The notes beneath the pieces are model-generated. The model was not told the origin of the DNA. It did not search any database and saw only the letters and a list, made by a program, of their open reading frames with translations. Of a DNA stretch of 64,000 nucleotides, positions 51,880 through 63,200 are shown piece after piece. Every line of letters starts with the position of its first letter. Position 1 is the first letter of the stretch. This DNA comes from Prinia subflava. Its lineage: Eukaryota > Chordata > Aves > Passeriformes > Cisticolidae. A program made the translations under genes and the position numbers. Where the stretch lies: contig NC_086253.1 of assembly GCF_021018805.1 (NCBI RefSeq), positions 11,906,735-11,970,734 on the forward strand. Reading direction: 5' to 3'.

Positions 51880-53060
51880 TGTCCCCCGTCCCCACCCTGC
51901 GGCAGCCCACGCGTGGGCTCCTGCCGGTGACCTCAGCGTGCGAGCGGGGCGGCGGCGGAGCTGGCGGGGCGGCGTTTCCCAGCGCTGGTGCGGGAGGGAG
52001 GGAGGGAGGCTCCGGCTGGATTGATGGGCTGTGAAGGGGGGCTAGGCGGAGGGGTGGGGGACAGGAGGGAAGGAAACGCTTCCTGGGTTGCGCTGAGCGA
52101 ATCCTGCTCCGACCTGCAGCCGGGAGGGCGCTGCTGCCGCGGGCAGAGGCAGCGCTCGCCGACCCCCCCGGGAGCCGCGTCCCTGTTTGATTGCAGCCGG
52201 AAAAAAAAAGGTGCCGGGTTTGCCGGGCTCCCCTTCCTCTGGGCGACGCAACTTCGCCCCCATTCCAGCGCTCTGCCGGGTCGCCCCCGCCCCGCCCCAT
52301 CACCCGACCGGGCTTCGCATTATTATTCGTCTCAGCACCGCCGGTGTTGTTCCGCTGAGCTCGGCTCGGTCCTCGGGTTCGCTGCGTGCTCCCGGCGCTA
52401 GGGAGAGCCGACATGTCTTACCAGGGCAAGAAGAGCATCCCCCACATCACGGTAAGCGGCCCGGGCTCCTTTGTTCGCGGGGCAGGGAAGGGCGTGCGGC
52501 GGGAGCGCCGCGGCCGCGCAATGCCCGGGGCCGCGGGCAGCCCCAGGCTGCGGGGCCGGGCTCCCCGGAGCGGCGGGGTGCGGGCGCCGCCGCCCGTCCT
52601 CCTCCCGCTGGAGCTCTGGGCGAGGACTAATTTCCTTTAATTTTATTTTAAAATGTCATTGTTGTGTATTTTTTTTCTTCTTTTTTTGTATTCTGCCTCC
52701 CCTTGCACACAGCCCTGCCGCCCAGCCGGGGCTCAGCGCCGTGTGCTCGCTCCAGCCCGGGGCGGGAGGGGAGGGAGCGCCGGCGGGGGCTCGTCCCGGC
52801 GCGGCCGGGGCCGGGGTACCGCCCTCCCGAGGAGCCGGGCCCGGGGAGGCTCGGCTGCCGGGCGAGGCAGAACAAAAGAGGGAGGGGACCACCGCAGCAC
52901 AACGTGCCCCTGCCGCCGCCCCCCGCAGCGGGCAGGGGCAGCGCAGCCTCGGCGGGGCAGGGGCGGTGGGCCGGGGGAGGCACAGGCTGCGGAGAAATGG
53001 GCGGTGGGCGAGCGTGGGCGTCGGGGGAAGCGTGGAAAATCAAAGAGCGCCATGATGCCA
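51880..53060 (+). promoter_or_regulatory. CRMP1: CpG island and promoter region of the CRMP1 short isoform
   Basis: A second dense CpG segment surrounds the MSYQGKKSIPHIT exon, separated from the first island by about 1.5 kb of ordinary-composition DNA that includes a minisatellite. GC boxes occur at 52,289-52,297 (cgccccgcc), and the 5' leader next to the start is GC-rich. No TATA box was recognised. This is most simply the promoter of canonical CRMP1. Edges are estimated by eye. Confidence 0.75.
52413..52451 (+). CDS. CRMP1: CRMP1 short (canonical) isoform first coding exon, 13 codons
   Basis: The exon reads MSYQGKKSIPHIT and then meets a donor (gtaagc at 52,452). This 13-residue leader is the start of canonical, about 572-residue CRMP1 as I know it in mammals; the paralogues DPYSL2 and DPYSL3 have N at position 8 and R at position 11 (MSYQGKKNIPRIT), so S8 and H11 identify CRMP1. 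The ATG has G at -3. The exon ends in phase 0, like the long-isoform exon 2.7 kb upstream, so the two are mutually exclusive first exons sharing exon 2, which lies outside the window. The exon sits inside its own CpG island, which implies a separate promoter. The short protein forms homo- and hetero-tetramers with other CRMPs and mediates Sema3A-induced growth-cone collapse in neurons (established for the family). Confidence 0.96.
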
Positions 53061-56000
53061 GCATCAACACCTCTGCGCGCTATTAATACATCAGGCGTGG
53101 TGGGAATCAGGAGCCAAAGAGTTAATCATAACCATCCTCTTCCTATCGGTGCTGTCTCCCGCTAGATGCTTTTGTACCCGAGCAGAATAGGGTGTGCTTT
53201 CCATGCCAGAAAGAAAGGACCTGAGTCCTTTGATAACAGTATATGCTTTCCCTCAATAACACGACCTAAGGATATAGAGGCTGGGATAAAGAACAGGCAG
53301 AGCTGGCGGGTAGGGGTGTGATGGGGGAAATCGCACCCCGAGCTCGCTCGCACGGCAGAGGGTATTCCCCAGCACCGGTGTTGGTCTCCAGCTTGTTGCT
53401 TTCCTCTTGGGAGACTGGATCAGTGGATGATGGAGTCACTGCTGCTGCGGCACCTGGGGCAGAGATGAGCGGGGAAGCGGGGTGAACTCCAATTGCTTGT
53501 GTTTGTGGAGCTTTCCCTGGAAAGCTGGCACGGTGTGACGCCAGGCAAGTTCCTGTAGCTGCAGGAGCGGGCTGCCTGGTGGGTGTGGCACCTTCCCGAG
53601 CAAACCCGGTGCTTAACTGCATTAGTGGAGCCAGTGCTACAAAGCTTGTAAGCTTCTCGCGGTTTTCTCCATGTACAATGAAAGCATCCTTCAGTCAAAA
53701 TATTTGATCATGAGGGGAATAACCTCCGTCCAAAAGCCGAGTTTTATGATACCATAGTGCTGCATTTATGCAGGTTTCCACTATCAACAGGCAGCGGTGC
53801 CTGCTGGCCAAGGCTGCACCTGGGTGCTGCACTGGCTTTTTGGGTGATGGCTCCTCTTGCCTTGTTCCTCAATGCTTTGTGTGACTTAGAGTTCCCCAGG
53901 GCGTGTCTGGCTTGGGTTACCCTCTGGGTGAGTGTCAGGTGCTTTGTGCATAGCTCAGTCTTCATTTGAAGCTGGAGTGTAACAGGGTCCCACCCATAGC
54001 TAGTTTTTTGCTCTCCAGTTTGGAGTAGAATGAGAAACTAGAAGTCTTCTGAGTCTTTGCCTTAGAATCAACAGTTCCTTTTCATTTCATCACTTCTCTC
54101 AAAATTTCTTCTCTGTGCTGGGGAAAGGATTGCTGTGAAAAGGAAAGCCCAAACCTCAGCCATTTCTCTTTGAAGTGGGAAGTGTTGCAGCTCTATAAAT
54201 GAATATTCATTAACATTACTGTTGAGATTTGTGACCAAATCAAAGGCATAAATTAACATTAGTGAAGTTGGCAGGCATCAGAGCTGGACTGTTTTTTGGC
54301 CCTTCTTCTCCTCCAGCAAAAGCAAATCAAGCACTTTGTGTCAGACCTTGTACACTCTGCCTGGAACCCACAGGATCTATCTGTGTGCATCTTCTGAAGC
54401 CCCATTCCAGTGTGGTAAATTAGATGTTTCATCCAGCCACTAAGGAAATACATTGTAGCTTCAAGTCTTCTGGCCTCTAAAGATAGTTCTGCAGAAGTAT
54501 GCAACAGCAGTGATGATGAAATAATATTAATATGTCATTTGTTACTGTTCTGAACATTTCTCCCCACTCACACTCCTGCTTTTTGGAGCTGTACCAGCTC
54601 CAAAAAGGGTTCATTGGAGAAGTGAGAAGCTGATTTCTGACAGTGTCCTGGGTGCTGATACTTTGCTGTGGATTTTCCAGTACCAAGCCTATGTTTGTTG
54701 CATGGGGCCAGGAGCTGTTCTGAGCACACAAGAACACCCAGCAGCAGCATCCAGCCACAGGCACTGCAGTCAGCACTCAGGACCTGGCCCAAACTTCCCT
54801 CTGGGATCAGGTCTGCAGCATCAGGAACTGTGAAGGAAGAGGCAGCAGCTGGTTTCACCTCTGATCAGTGTGGAAGGAGATACCACTCTTGGGAAGACAA
54901 CGCTGTGGTATCCTGTCTGGTTTACTGCTGGTGGTGCATGTGGGCATAACTTCTTCCTTGTGCCTGGTCTGACTGTGCCTCGCCTCCTGGCTCCTTCAGA
55001 CAGCACAGCCTGACTGAAAGCCCCTGAACCTCTTTTCCCCCGAGCAGCTTCATTCCTGCTTTCCCTTCTCCCACTGCTTGTGGTAAAGACACTGTTGCAC
55101 AAGCCCTTTTTGGCACTGAGAATTTCCCTGTTCTCATTTACTGCATGTTTTCTTTTTTTTTTTTTTTCATTTCATCTGCCTTTTTTCCCTTTCCATTTCA
55201 GCTTGTGAAAATTCAGGATTCTTGCATTTTATCTCATTTGTGGCTGCCTGTTATGCATCCCATGGAGCATCCAGGCTTGCTGTTAGTGGAGCACCAGCAC
55301 TGTGCCAGTGTAAGGTGCCATTCAGTTGTGAGTCAGACTGGAGAAACTGGGCCCTTTTGTGTAACTACTGTGGGAGGGGAAGGACCTCTGTTTTGGAAGC
55401 ACCAGACCAGTCTGGGGATGTAAAATAGAAATGCATTGAGCCAGTAAGTGTAAGCACTTCAGTTGTGTCTTCTGCACTGTGTTGGACTCCTTGGCAGGTG
55501 GGTCTCAAACCACTGGTTCAGGAATGTTAGCTGGGGATGGAGCAGGATGTGCCAAAGGGAGGCCAAGAGTGCAGGAGCCCTTTTCTCTGCCTCTCTACTA
55601 AGGACAGCCACCACATCCAGTGCCGAGGTGTTCTTCTGCATGAGGTGGCAATCTTTTCTGCTTTGGTTGTGCAGGATGTTCTCATGCAGACCAGATTTTC
55701 CACGATATATGCCCAGCCCATTGCTTTTAACATCACTATTGTACTCCTCTTGTGCAGCATATTACAGGGAATCAGTGGAGATGATGACACGGAAATACCT
55801 GTTCCAAATTATTTTGGCTTCTGTGTTTTGGTGGCAGTTGGCAGTTTTCAAACAAGGTCTGAGCTTAGATGAACTCAAAATTGTAGCAGGGTTTTAAAAA
55901 GGCATGTGGCATGTTAAATGCCTGTGACAGGATGTGTGTGTTCCAGCAGCAACTGCACCCATTAAAACATAATCTGTGTGAGCTCAGTGAAGGGGAGGTG

Positions 56001-56879
56001 TGAACACAATTCTACTGAGCAAAGGCAGAATAGCTAGTCACCAAATGCAAGGAGGCATTTGGGAGAGGAAAATGCCTGAATTCCTTGGAAAAAAAAAAGG
56101 GAATCATCTTTCTGGGTATGGTCCAAGGGTTGGCATATGAGTGGGGAAAGGCACTGCTGGTCCTGAGCTGACAGACTGTAAGGCACAGGGAGACAGAGAG
56201 CACAAATGTGGTGATACAGAGGAAGGATCTCACTACTGAGCATAACAAGAGAAGAGAAGATCTGGCACAACATGAGAAAAAAAAAAAAAGCAGATGCAGA
56301 AAAATGGAGAGACTGAAGAACTTCAGAAGAGTAGGTGCAGAGAATAATTTTACTTGTTATCTTTAGAATTAGTATGAAGAGAGATGAGAAGCAAGTAGGC
56401 TCCAGTTGAAGATGGCAGAATACTTTGAGAGAGAAAAAATACATTCACCTGTATTTCTGCTTTGTGACACACTGGTTCAGGATGAAAACTTTCTGTTTGG
56501 TCTGAACAAAGTGCTAGGGTAATGCGTGGTGTTCTGGTGTGAGACAACAGCAGTGTGAGAGCTGCCAGCCAATTAATTTTGGATGCAGGACATATCCTAC
56601 AGATGCAGGACATGGTGAGTACCTGGAATGGTGGACTAAAGTCCTTGTCTAGGTTTGGATCTATTCTGTATCTCCTCTGACTATGCTTTTTTATCATCCA
56701 CCTTTGTTTAACACAGTGTATGAAGCTACACTCAAATTGCTCTGTCACTTGCCAGAAGTGTTTGGAAAGCCTTCTGAATGCTGGGCATGGGAACACTGCC
56801 TCATGTTAATATTCTGCTCTTGGTGCAAGAATTTGGCTGATTTAGACAGCACTTTTTGTCCTGTTTTAAAACACCAAGG
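52452..56879 (+). other. CRMP1: CRMP1 intron 1, proximal part
   Basis: It begins with donor gtaagc of the short-isoform exon. The first 600 bp are CpG-rich; the remainder is ordinary intronic DNA with the 13-bp inverted repeat at 54.6 kb and T-runs near 55.15 kb. No coding exon was seen. Confidence 0.8.
54579..54607. repeat. Perfect 13-bp inverted repeat, 3-nt loop
   Basis: Arms ctttttggagctg (54,579-54,591) and cagctccaaaaag (54,595-54,607) pair exactly around tac, in CRMP1 intron 1. Confidence 0.85.
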
Positions 56880-56885
56880 CTTGGG
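56880..56885. repeat. Left 6-bp target site duplication of the solo LTR
   Basis: The sequence cttggg directly precedes the TGTGG start of the LTR and is identical to the copy on the right side. Confidence 0.85.
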
Positions 56886-57284
56886 TGTGGCCGAGTTTCT
56901 CAGGTATCGTGGGCATGATATGCTCACAGATACCATTTGAGCTATTCCAGACTAGGCCAGACTAGGCCTCAGGCCTGGGCCTAGTAGGCCGCGGAACGTT
57001 CCGAGTACGTAGTAGCAGATAACCTTATCTCCTGCTACGTACGTGTTAAGGTATGGCCACTCGCAGCATGGAGGTAATGGCACTAGATCTCCGTAGCCAC
57101 CTTAATCCTAGATTGCTTACATACTTCTGTATGCTCACTGCCTATCACAATGCACCTGCTACTGTAAACTATCTGCTCTGTACTTAACCGGCCATCTCGC
57201 GGAATAAAGCGGAGTTCGTGCTGGAAACCATACTGGTTTGGTCTCACGTTACTCTAGTCCCCAGTCTTTCCAGGGTCAACAACA
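56886..57284 (+). mobile_element. Solo LTR of an endogenous retrovirus (ERVK-like), sense to CRMP1
   Basis: A 399-bp element begins TGTGG and ends CAACA, giving the canonical TG...CA termini. It is flanked by identical 6-bp direct repeats (cttggg at 56,880-56,885 and 57,285-57,290). It carries an AATAAA polyadenylation signal at 57,203-57,208 on the + strand, placing the R/U5 part at the right. It is much richer in CpG than the surrounding intron. A 6-bp target duplication is typical of alpha/beta-retrovirus-like (ERVK) elements. There is no internal gag/pol sequence, so it is a solo LTR left by recombination. The family name was not identified. The intact duplication suggests a fairly recent insertion. 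Confidence 0.88.
57203..57208 (+). terminator. LTR polyadenylation signal AATAAA in sense with CRMP1
   Basis: An exact AATAAA lies within the solo LTR on the strand that CRMP1 is transcribed from. In retroviral LTRs this hexamer directs 3' end formation in R. Whether it causes any intronic polyadenylation of CRMP1 pre-mRNA is unknown. Confidence 0.6.
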
Positions 57285-57290
57285 CTTGGG
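57285..57290. repeat. Right 6-bp target site duplication of the solo LTR
   Basis: The sequence cttggg directly follows the CAACA end of the LTR and matches the left copy. Confidence 0.85.
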
Positions 57291-60200
57291 ACTTCTGGAT
57301 GCCTTCTTACTCTTGAACACTTGCTTAATCCTCAAAATTACATGTTCCCATGTGTGTCTGTTTAACAGACTTGTCCCCTCTCAGTTTACTCATCTGTCCT
57401 TGAACATACATGAATTCATATTGTGTAGTGGACTGGACTTCAGCCTGGCAGCTTTGGAGATGCTTTAGCTGCTTCAGTATAAGTTTTTGGACTTCCAGCC
57501 ACCATTTCCATTGGTCCGTGACACATCTTTTCCTTTCTTTTTTTCTATAGGAGAAAAAGTGTCCACTTTTCATATGTCAGTTCCATATGGTGATTTATAT
57601 TACTTTCAGAGTAGGTCCTTCTGGGGACATTTCTGTGGAGACTGAAACCTTTGGCAGAGGGACAGAAGGAAGGGTTTGGGGCAGTGATTCCTTTTAACTG
57701 CCACAGCAAGTTCATCAGTCAGTCAGTGCCCTCAGCAGGGCATCAGTGTTTTCAGCATCATAGCTGGTGCCACCACAGAGAACTGAGCTGTGCTTTGCTG
57801 GAAGCTGGGCAGGTTTGGAAAGGGGACAGTGGCTGTCTGGGAAGACATCTGGTGCAGTGAGGTGCTTGTCTGAATCTTCTTGCAGGTGCTGAGAGCAACC
57901 ACTGCCAATGAACCACTTTTCTGATTAAAGATCAGGATCTGTTGTCTGCTTTGCTGCCATTTCTTTGAGAATCAAGAATTATTTGAATGGTAAAAGCATG
58001 AAACTTCCATTTTCCTTTGAAGGAGCCAGCAAAGGACATTGGCTTGTGAAGCATTTGGGAGTTAGCTCAGATAAACTTGGGTTATGTACATATGAGAGAG
58101 ATAAATGCTTTTGTGGGTATGAGAAAGAAGGAATAGAGATGAGCAACAAAATAATTTGCAGGTTTCTAATCTTGCTACATGTACAGATGGTGGCCTTGTC
58201 CCCTGAAGCAGAGATACTTTGGGATTTTTTCTTGTTGTAAGACAAAAGATTTGTCTGTAGTGCATGTCCTAATGAGTCTTAAGGTATAAGCTATTGTTGA
58301 TCATGAATTATCATTGGTAACATGATCTCAAATGCATTCTATTCTGTTTCGCTTGCATCAACCTGCTCTGTCAGAGAAGGGATTCCATAGTTGGTGTTAG
58401 TTGGATTTTGACTGTGATGGGTGCCAAGTCAGATATGTCCCAGTAACCTGATGCAGGTTTCTTATTAAGACTTAGATAAACACATCCTCAGTTCAGTGGC
58501 CCAGAGAAGTCAGCCCTGCTGTAAGTGACTGTTATTTTTTTCCCAAGTTTAACCTCTGCTGTGAATGGCTTGCTGGGATTTTGAGATCCCCTTTAATTGA
58601 CATAACCTGTGTGTAACCCAAGGGATGGGTACAGCAACGTACGATACAATGGTTTCAACCCTCCAGCCCCTACTTAGATGAAACCCCTGCTGATGCCAAT
58701 GAATATTGTCATCAATATGATGTTTGTTGTGCTCCCTTCTAAAAGCAAAGCAAAGATGACATTTACAGTGAAGAAATCCCCATGGAGTTGGTAGCTGTAG
58801 GAGTAGCCCCTTTAGAGTGGGTGATTAAGCAATGAAACTGCCAGCTGAATAGGAAGACAGGTCTCGAAAGGGGAAACAAAAGAACATCAGATCTTTTAAA
58901 TGAATAAAAATGAATGAATACATTGGCTATGCACCAAGATACAGCATTAGTACAATCAGCATAACCCTTCCTAAATTAATTGCCATATAGTAGAGTGCAT
59001 CTGTTAAAAACCTTAAAAGCAGGATTCTCCATTAGTGGCCTATTGGAAATGCTGCCTCAAGGATGGAGTGTTTTACAAGGAATTCCCAGAGTTGATTCAG
59101 GGTTCACCCTAGCTAAAAGCCACTTCCTATGGAGGGTAATCTAGATGTGCAATTTAAAAGGAGGGATACCGCTGATTAAAAGCAGATCTTTTATAAGCAG
59201 ACAGTACTTCATGAAATCCCATTTACAGCTCTTTGATCCTTATGAAATGATTTTAAGCATACATTCCTCCTGGGAAGGATATCTTTGTTCTTCTGCCATT
59301 AAGTTTAAAAATGTTCCTTATTTGTAAGTACTTTGCTAAAAGCGAGGTAATTTAACTGTATTGTTTCACAGCTGGGTCTGAATCCGACCAGCTCTGACAA
59401 AAGACAACCAAATATATCCACACAAACAAAAAAAGTAAATCTCTTGTATATTGTGGGAAATAAGTCTGCAAGAAACAACGCAAGGAAGCACAGAGGAGCT
59501 CTGAATGTCTCCTTCCACTGATTGCCAGTGGGTCTTCAGCCTTTGAGAGGTGGCTTCCTTGCAAATAGTCTTCCTGTGGAGATTTAGATAATCAAGGAGA
59601 ACACAAATACCAGCCTGTGTTTCTTGTACCTTCCCTCTAAACTGAATTCTGTGTCTTTTGTAACTCTCAGTGGACTTTTAAAACCTTAGTAACAAAGAAT
59701 TCTGCCTCTGAAATGCTAAAAAAGTAATGTCTTGGCTGCAAGTGGGATGACATAGCTTAATGCCTTTTTATGTCTATTGCATTTGATCTGATGTCTTTTA
59801 AAAAACATGCCTTTATTGACAGAGAGCTGAAATGCAGGTGGATTTAGAATTTAAACTATTTTCATATAGCTATTTAGCATAAAACCCTTAGTCATCTTCA
59901 GGGCTCTTGAATAATCTGGGTTTTAATGAAAACAGCCATTGTTGTTCTGGAGATGTAAGGACAATGTTATATTCTACTAAGTCCTTACAATTACACAGAG
60001 GGTGAAATCACTGCTGAGTGTTTCCTCATCCTCTAAGCATGGAAAAATCTGGGTTTGAGCATTGCAAAGACTTTTTTGGTTGGCAGAAGCTGCAATGCAG
60101 CAATTATAAAGGTCCAAACCAAGAATTAAGCAGCACAGCACTTAGACCCATGTGCTGGATATGTTATCTGAAGTTAATTGTATATTGATGGTAAAGCAAA

Positions 60201-63200
60201 CCATAAATAATTAACAATATATGGTTTATTTGATTTAGAGATGAAAATGTAATAGGAAGTTGTTTCATTTGTGGAAGAAAAGCAAAAATGTAATAGCATA
60301 TATTGGAATTGCAGTCTGGACAGATGCTGCTATTTGATGAAAATTCTACTCTTGGTATCTCTTGGAATCTTTTTGTATGGCTAGAATCCATAATGACTTT
60401 TTTTTTTTTTTTTTGAACTCCATCTTGTATCACAGAAATGTGGTTTTCTCTGAAAGGTTCCTGCAGGTGCAGTGCACAGATATCAGTGCTATAGAGAAGT
60501 GTATGGTTTCTATAACTTGTATTTTGCATTGTATTTTGACACACTGCACCAATTTGAAATAATGTTTAGTAAATCTTATGGCAGTTTTATTTTTTCTCTT
60601 GCTGTGTTTTAGTAGTCCCAAGAAGCAGATTTGAGAACTGCATGTCTAAAAGCTATTTGAATTTTGTTGTGTATTTTTAGATACCTCTAGCTCTGAGGGG
60701 AGTGGGTGACTGAGAAAAGGCTAATTTTAAATTTCTTTGCAACTGTTCTTGCTCTAACATTTGGTTTGTAACTTCGAATAATCCAGAGCAAAGGGAATTT
60801 GGTTTAATTTGTGTCTGTGTGGAGCCCTGTGCAGGGCTGGGTACCCTGGCAGGGCTCAGGCTCGTGGTCCTGAGGGTTGGTCAGACGCTGCTTCTCTCTC
60901 CCGGCCTTTTGCATTGGTGTGCATGAAAATGTGGACACGCTTCACAAGGCCTGAGCCAAGCTGATTCAAACCCCAGCAAAACAGGCACTTGGTACAAAGT
61001 GTGCCAGTCACCAGCTTACAGATGTTCCGCGTTGCTCTTGCTGTAGTGGAACAATAGTTGTGAGGGAGCGACAGCCGCCGCCTCCAGTCTGAGCAGCCAG
61101 CCCCTCCTCCTGCAGCAAACGAGCGGAGTTGGTGGCATCTCCTTCTGCCGCCGTGAAAATTGCTGTCATGTCACAGACTAAGCTCTGCAGCTTTGCTGCC
61201 AGGTTAAGCAGGAGAAGCTAGACTGTGATTAGGAAAAGATCCCCAGGGAAGCAGTGTGCAGGGTTTGAAGGTGAAGGGCTGGGAGGAGCAGGAATGGCTG
61301 AGCCGGGAGGTGCCACGGCGCCTGCAAAATGGAGCTGCAGGGGAGACAGCAGATATGCATCGGGGCTGAGCTGATGCTGTGCCATGGCCGGCACACAACT
61401 CAGAGGCAAACAGCATTGCAGCAATGCAGTTGCACCGTTGCAATAGCGATGGGTGGAGAAGAAACACCTTGGCTCCCCCACCCTGCAGTGGCTGTTGAGC
61501 ATGGATTTACAGTGTGCTTTCTGCATCTCCCATGTCAATGAGAACAGGGTTTTTACCCCTTGCATCTTGGCATCTCATGAACTGTTCAATGTAATACTCC
61601 CTTTTTGTTTTGCCATGTTCCTGCTGTCTGTCCTTGGCAGCCTGGAGGGAGAAGAGGGTCCCAGCACCTTCTTTTGGCTTGCACTGGGAAGAGGTGGGCT
61701 GGCAGCTTCTTGTGCCAGGCAATGCCCTGAAGGCTTGGTATGAAGCCCTAGGAGCTCGGCAGGCAGGGCAGCACTGCCTGAAACACCTGCCAGCTGAGTA
61801 GAAAAGTGGCAGCCACCCTAGAAAGGCTGACAGTGTTGTCACCTCCTGAGCTGAGTGATGAGCCCATTGCTGTTTGCCTTGTGAGAGCACCTGAGGGTCA
61901 GTGGCTGGCTGAGGGTACCTCTGGGAGCTGGGTGTTCTTCCTCATGGAGATTACAGCTGGGAGGGAGAAATACAGGCCAGCACTGGCAGGATTAGAACTT
62001 CAGGTCACTCCTCCCTTCCTTCACTGCTTTCCCCAGGACACTGCACAGTGTGTCTCTCCTCCAGCCTGAAACAGGGAGAAGAGGACTCTGGTCCCTAGTT
62101 TACCCGGACATTTGTCACTTGGTAAGAAAATTGCAAGCAGTTTGCCTGACATCATGCCCCTGCTAAATAATAAATGGCCCTGGTCATGCACAGCCTTCTG
62201 CATGCCCAGGGAGGCTAACCCACTTCACAGAGCCTGTGTGTGCCCAGATTCCTGTCCAGGATTTCACTGCAGCAGGGACCAGTGACCTAAACCAGTGTGG
62301 GATCACCCAGGCTCCAGTGGCTGTTGCTGAAGCCTGTGCTTAGGCTGTAGCAGGGAATGGATAATCCATGTGGACCAACCATTTGTATGAAATTTTGTTT
62401 CATGAAGAATACAACAAATTGCTTGTCAATATTAATCTGTGGCTCCTTTCTAGTTATTTATTTTTGTGTAATTTTTCCAGCCTATTCATGGAAGTGTATC
62501 TCTGTGATCCGTGCATACAGGTGCTGCTGTTTTGGTTAAGGACAAGGAGCCCTGGTCTGGAGCAGGGTGTTTGAGACCATGCTGGTTTGCTTGGGCACAG
62601 TGTGCTGCTGAGGTGTCCACAGGGCACGCAGACCTCACCTGGGCTGCTGGTGCCCATTGACACCATCTGTCTCAAGGTGCTCTGCTTTGCAGCAATCTGT
62701 AATGTGTCCTACACTTGACAAATCAAGCTGGTTGGGAGATGTTCCAACAATTCTTTTTCTTCTGAATTTGCTGATATGCTGGAATGGAAGCATGTTTAAG
62801 AAGTTTCCACATCTCTCAGATTCTGGTGAATGCTGGGCACAAGTCCCCAGTGGCTTGGCAGTCTACCTGTGGTTGTGTGGTTTTTTGGCAGCCTAGCCTT
62901 CCATGGCTTCCTATAACCCAAATGGGGAACCTTAGCCTCAGGTGCAGGACTGCTCTTGCAACAATTCTGAGTTGTTTGTATTTTCTTCTGAGGTGTAAAG
63001 AATTAACATTTTGAAAGTCTCCATGAAGTGCGGGTTTTATTCTCTACCAGAATTTCTTACACCCTCCAAAATTCTGAACAAGACAAGACTTTGAATAGCT
63101 GAATGTTCCATAATCCTTTACAGACTGAGGCCTAATTTAATGGCTGGCTCCATAACTGAGTTCTTTCTTAAGACTGCATTTGTATCTTTTTTTAGATTGG

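Larger units (their letters stand above)
49696..52412 (+). other. CRMP1: CRMP1 region between the two alternative first exons
   Basis: This is intron for the long isoform and upstream promoter DNA for the short isoform. It starts with the donor gtgagc and contains the GCCGAG repeat, the tail of the first CpG island, the 39-bp minisatellite and the start of the second island. No further exon was recognised. Confidence 0.8.

Noticed and set aside
51543..51930. Repetitive proteins of about 90-130 residues on both strands
   Set aside because: They are translations of the 39-bp minisatellite, whose length is a multiple of three.
52331..52353. REST/NRSF (RE1) element at the short-isoform promoter, attractive for a neuronal gene
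   Set aside because: Only the left half-site (tcagcacc) matches; the right half (ggacag) is absent at either spacing. A similar half-site occurs by chance elsewhere (for example near 11,311).
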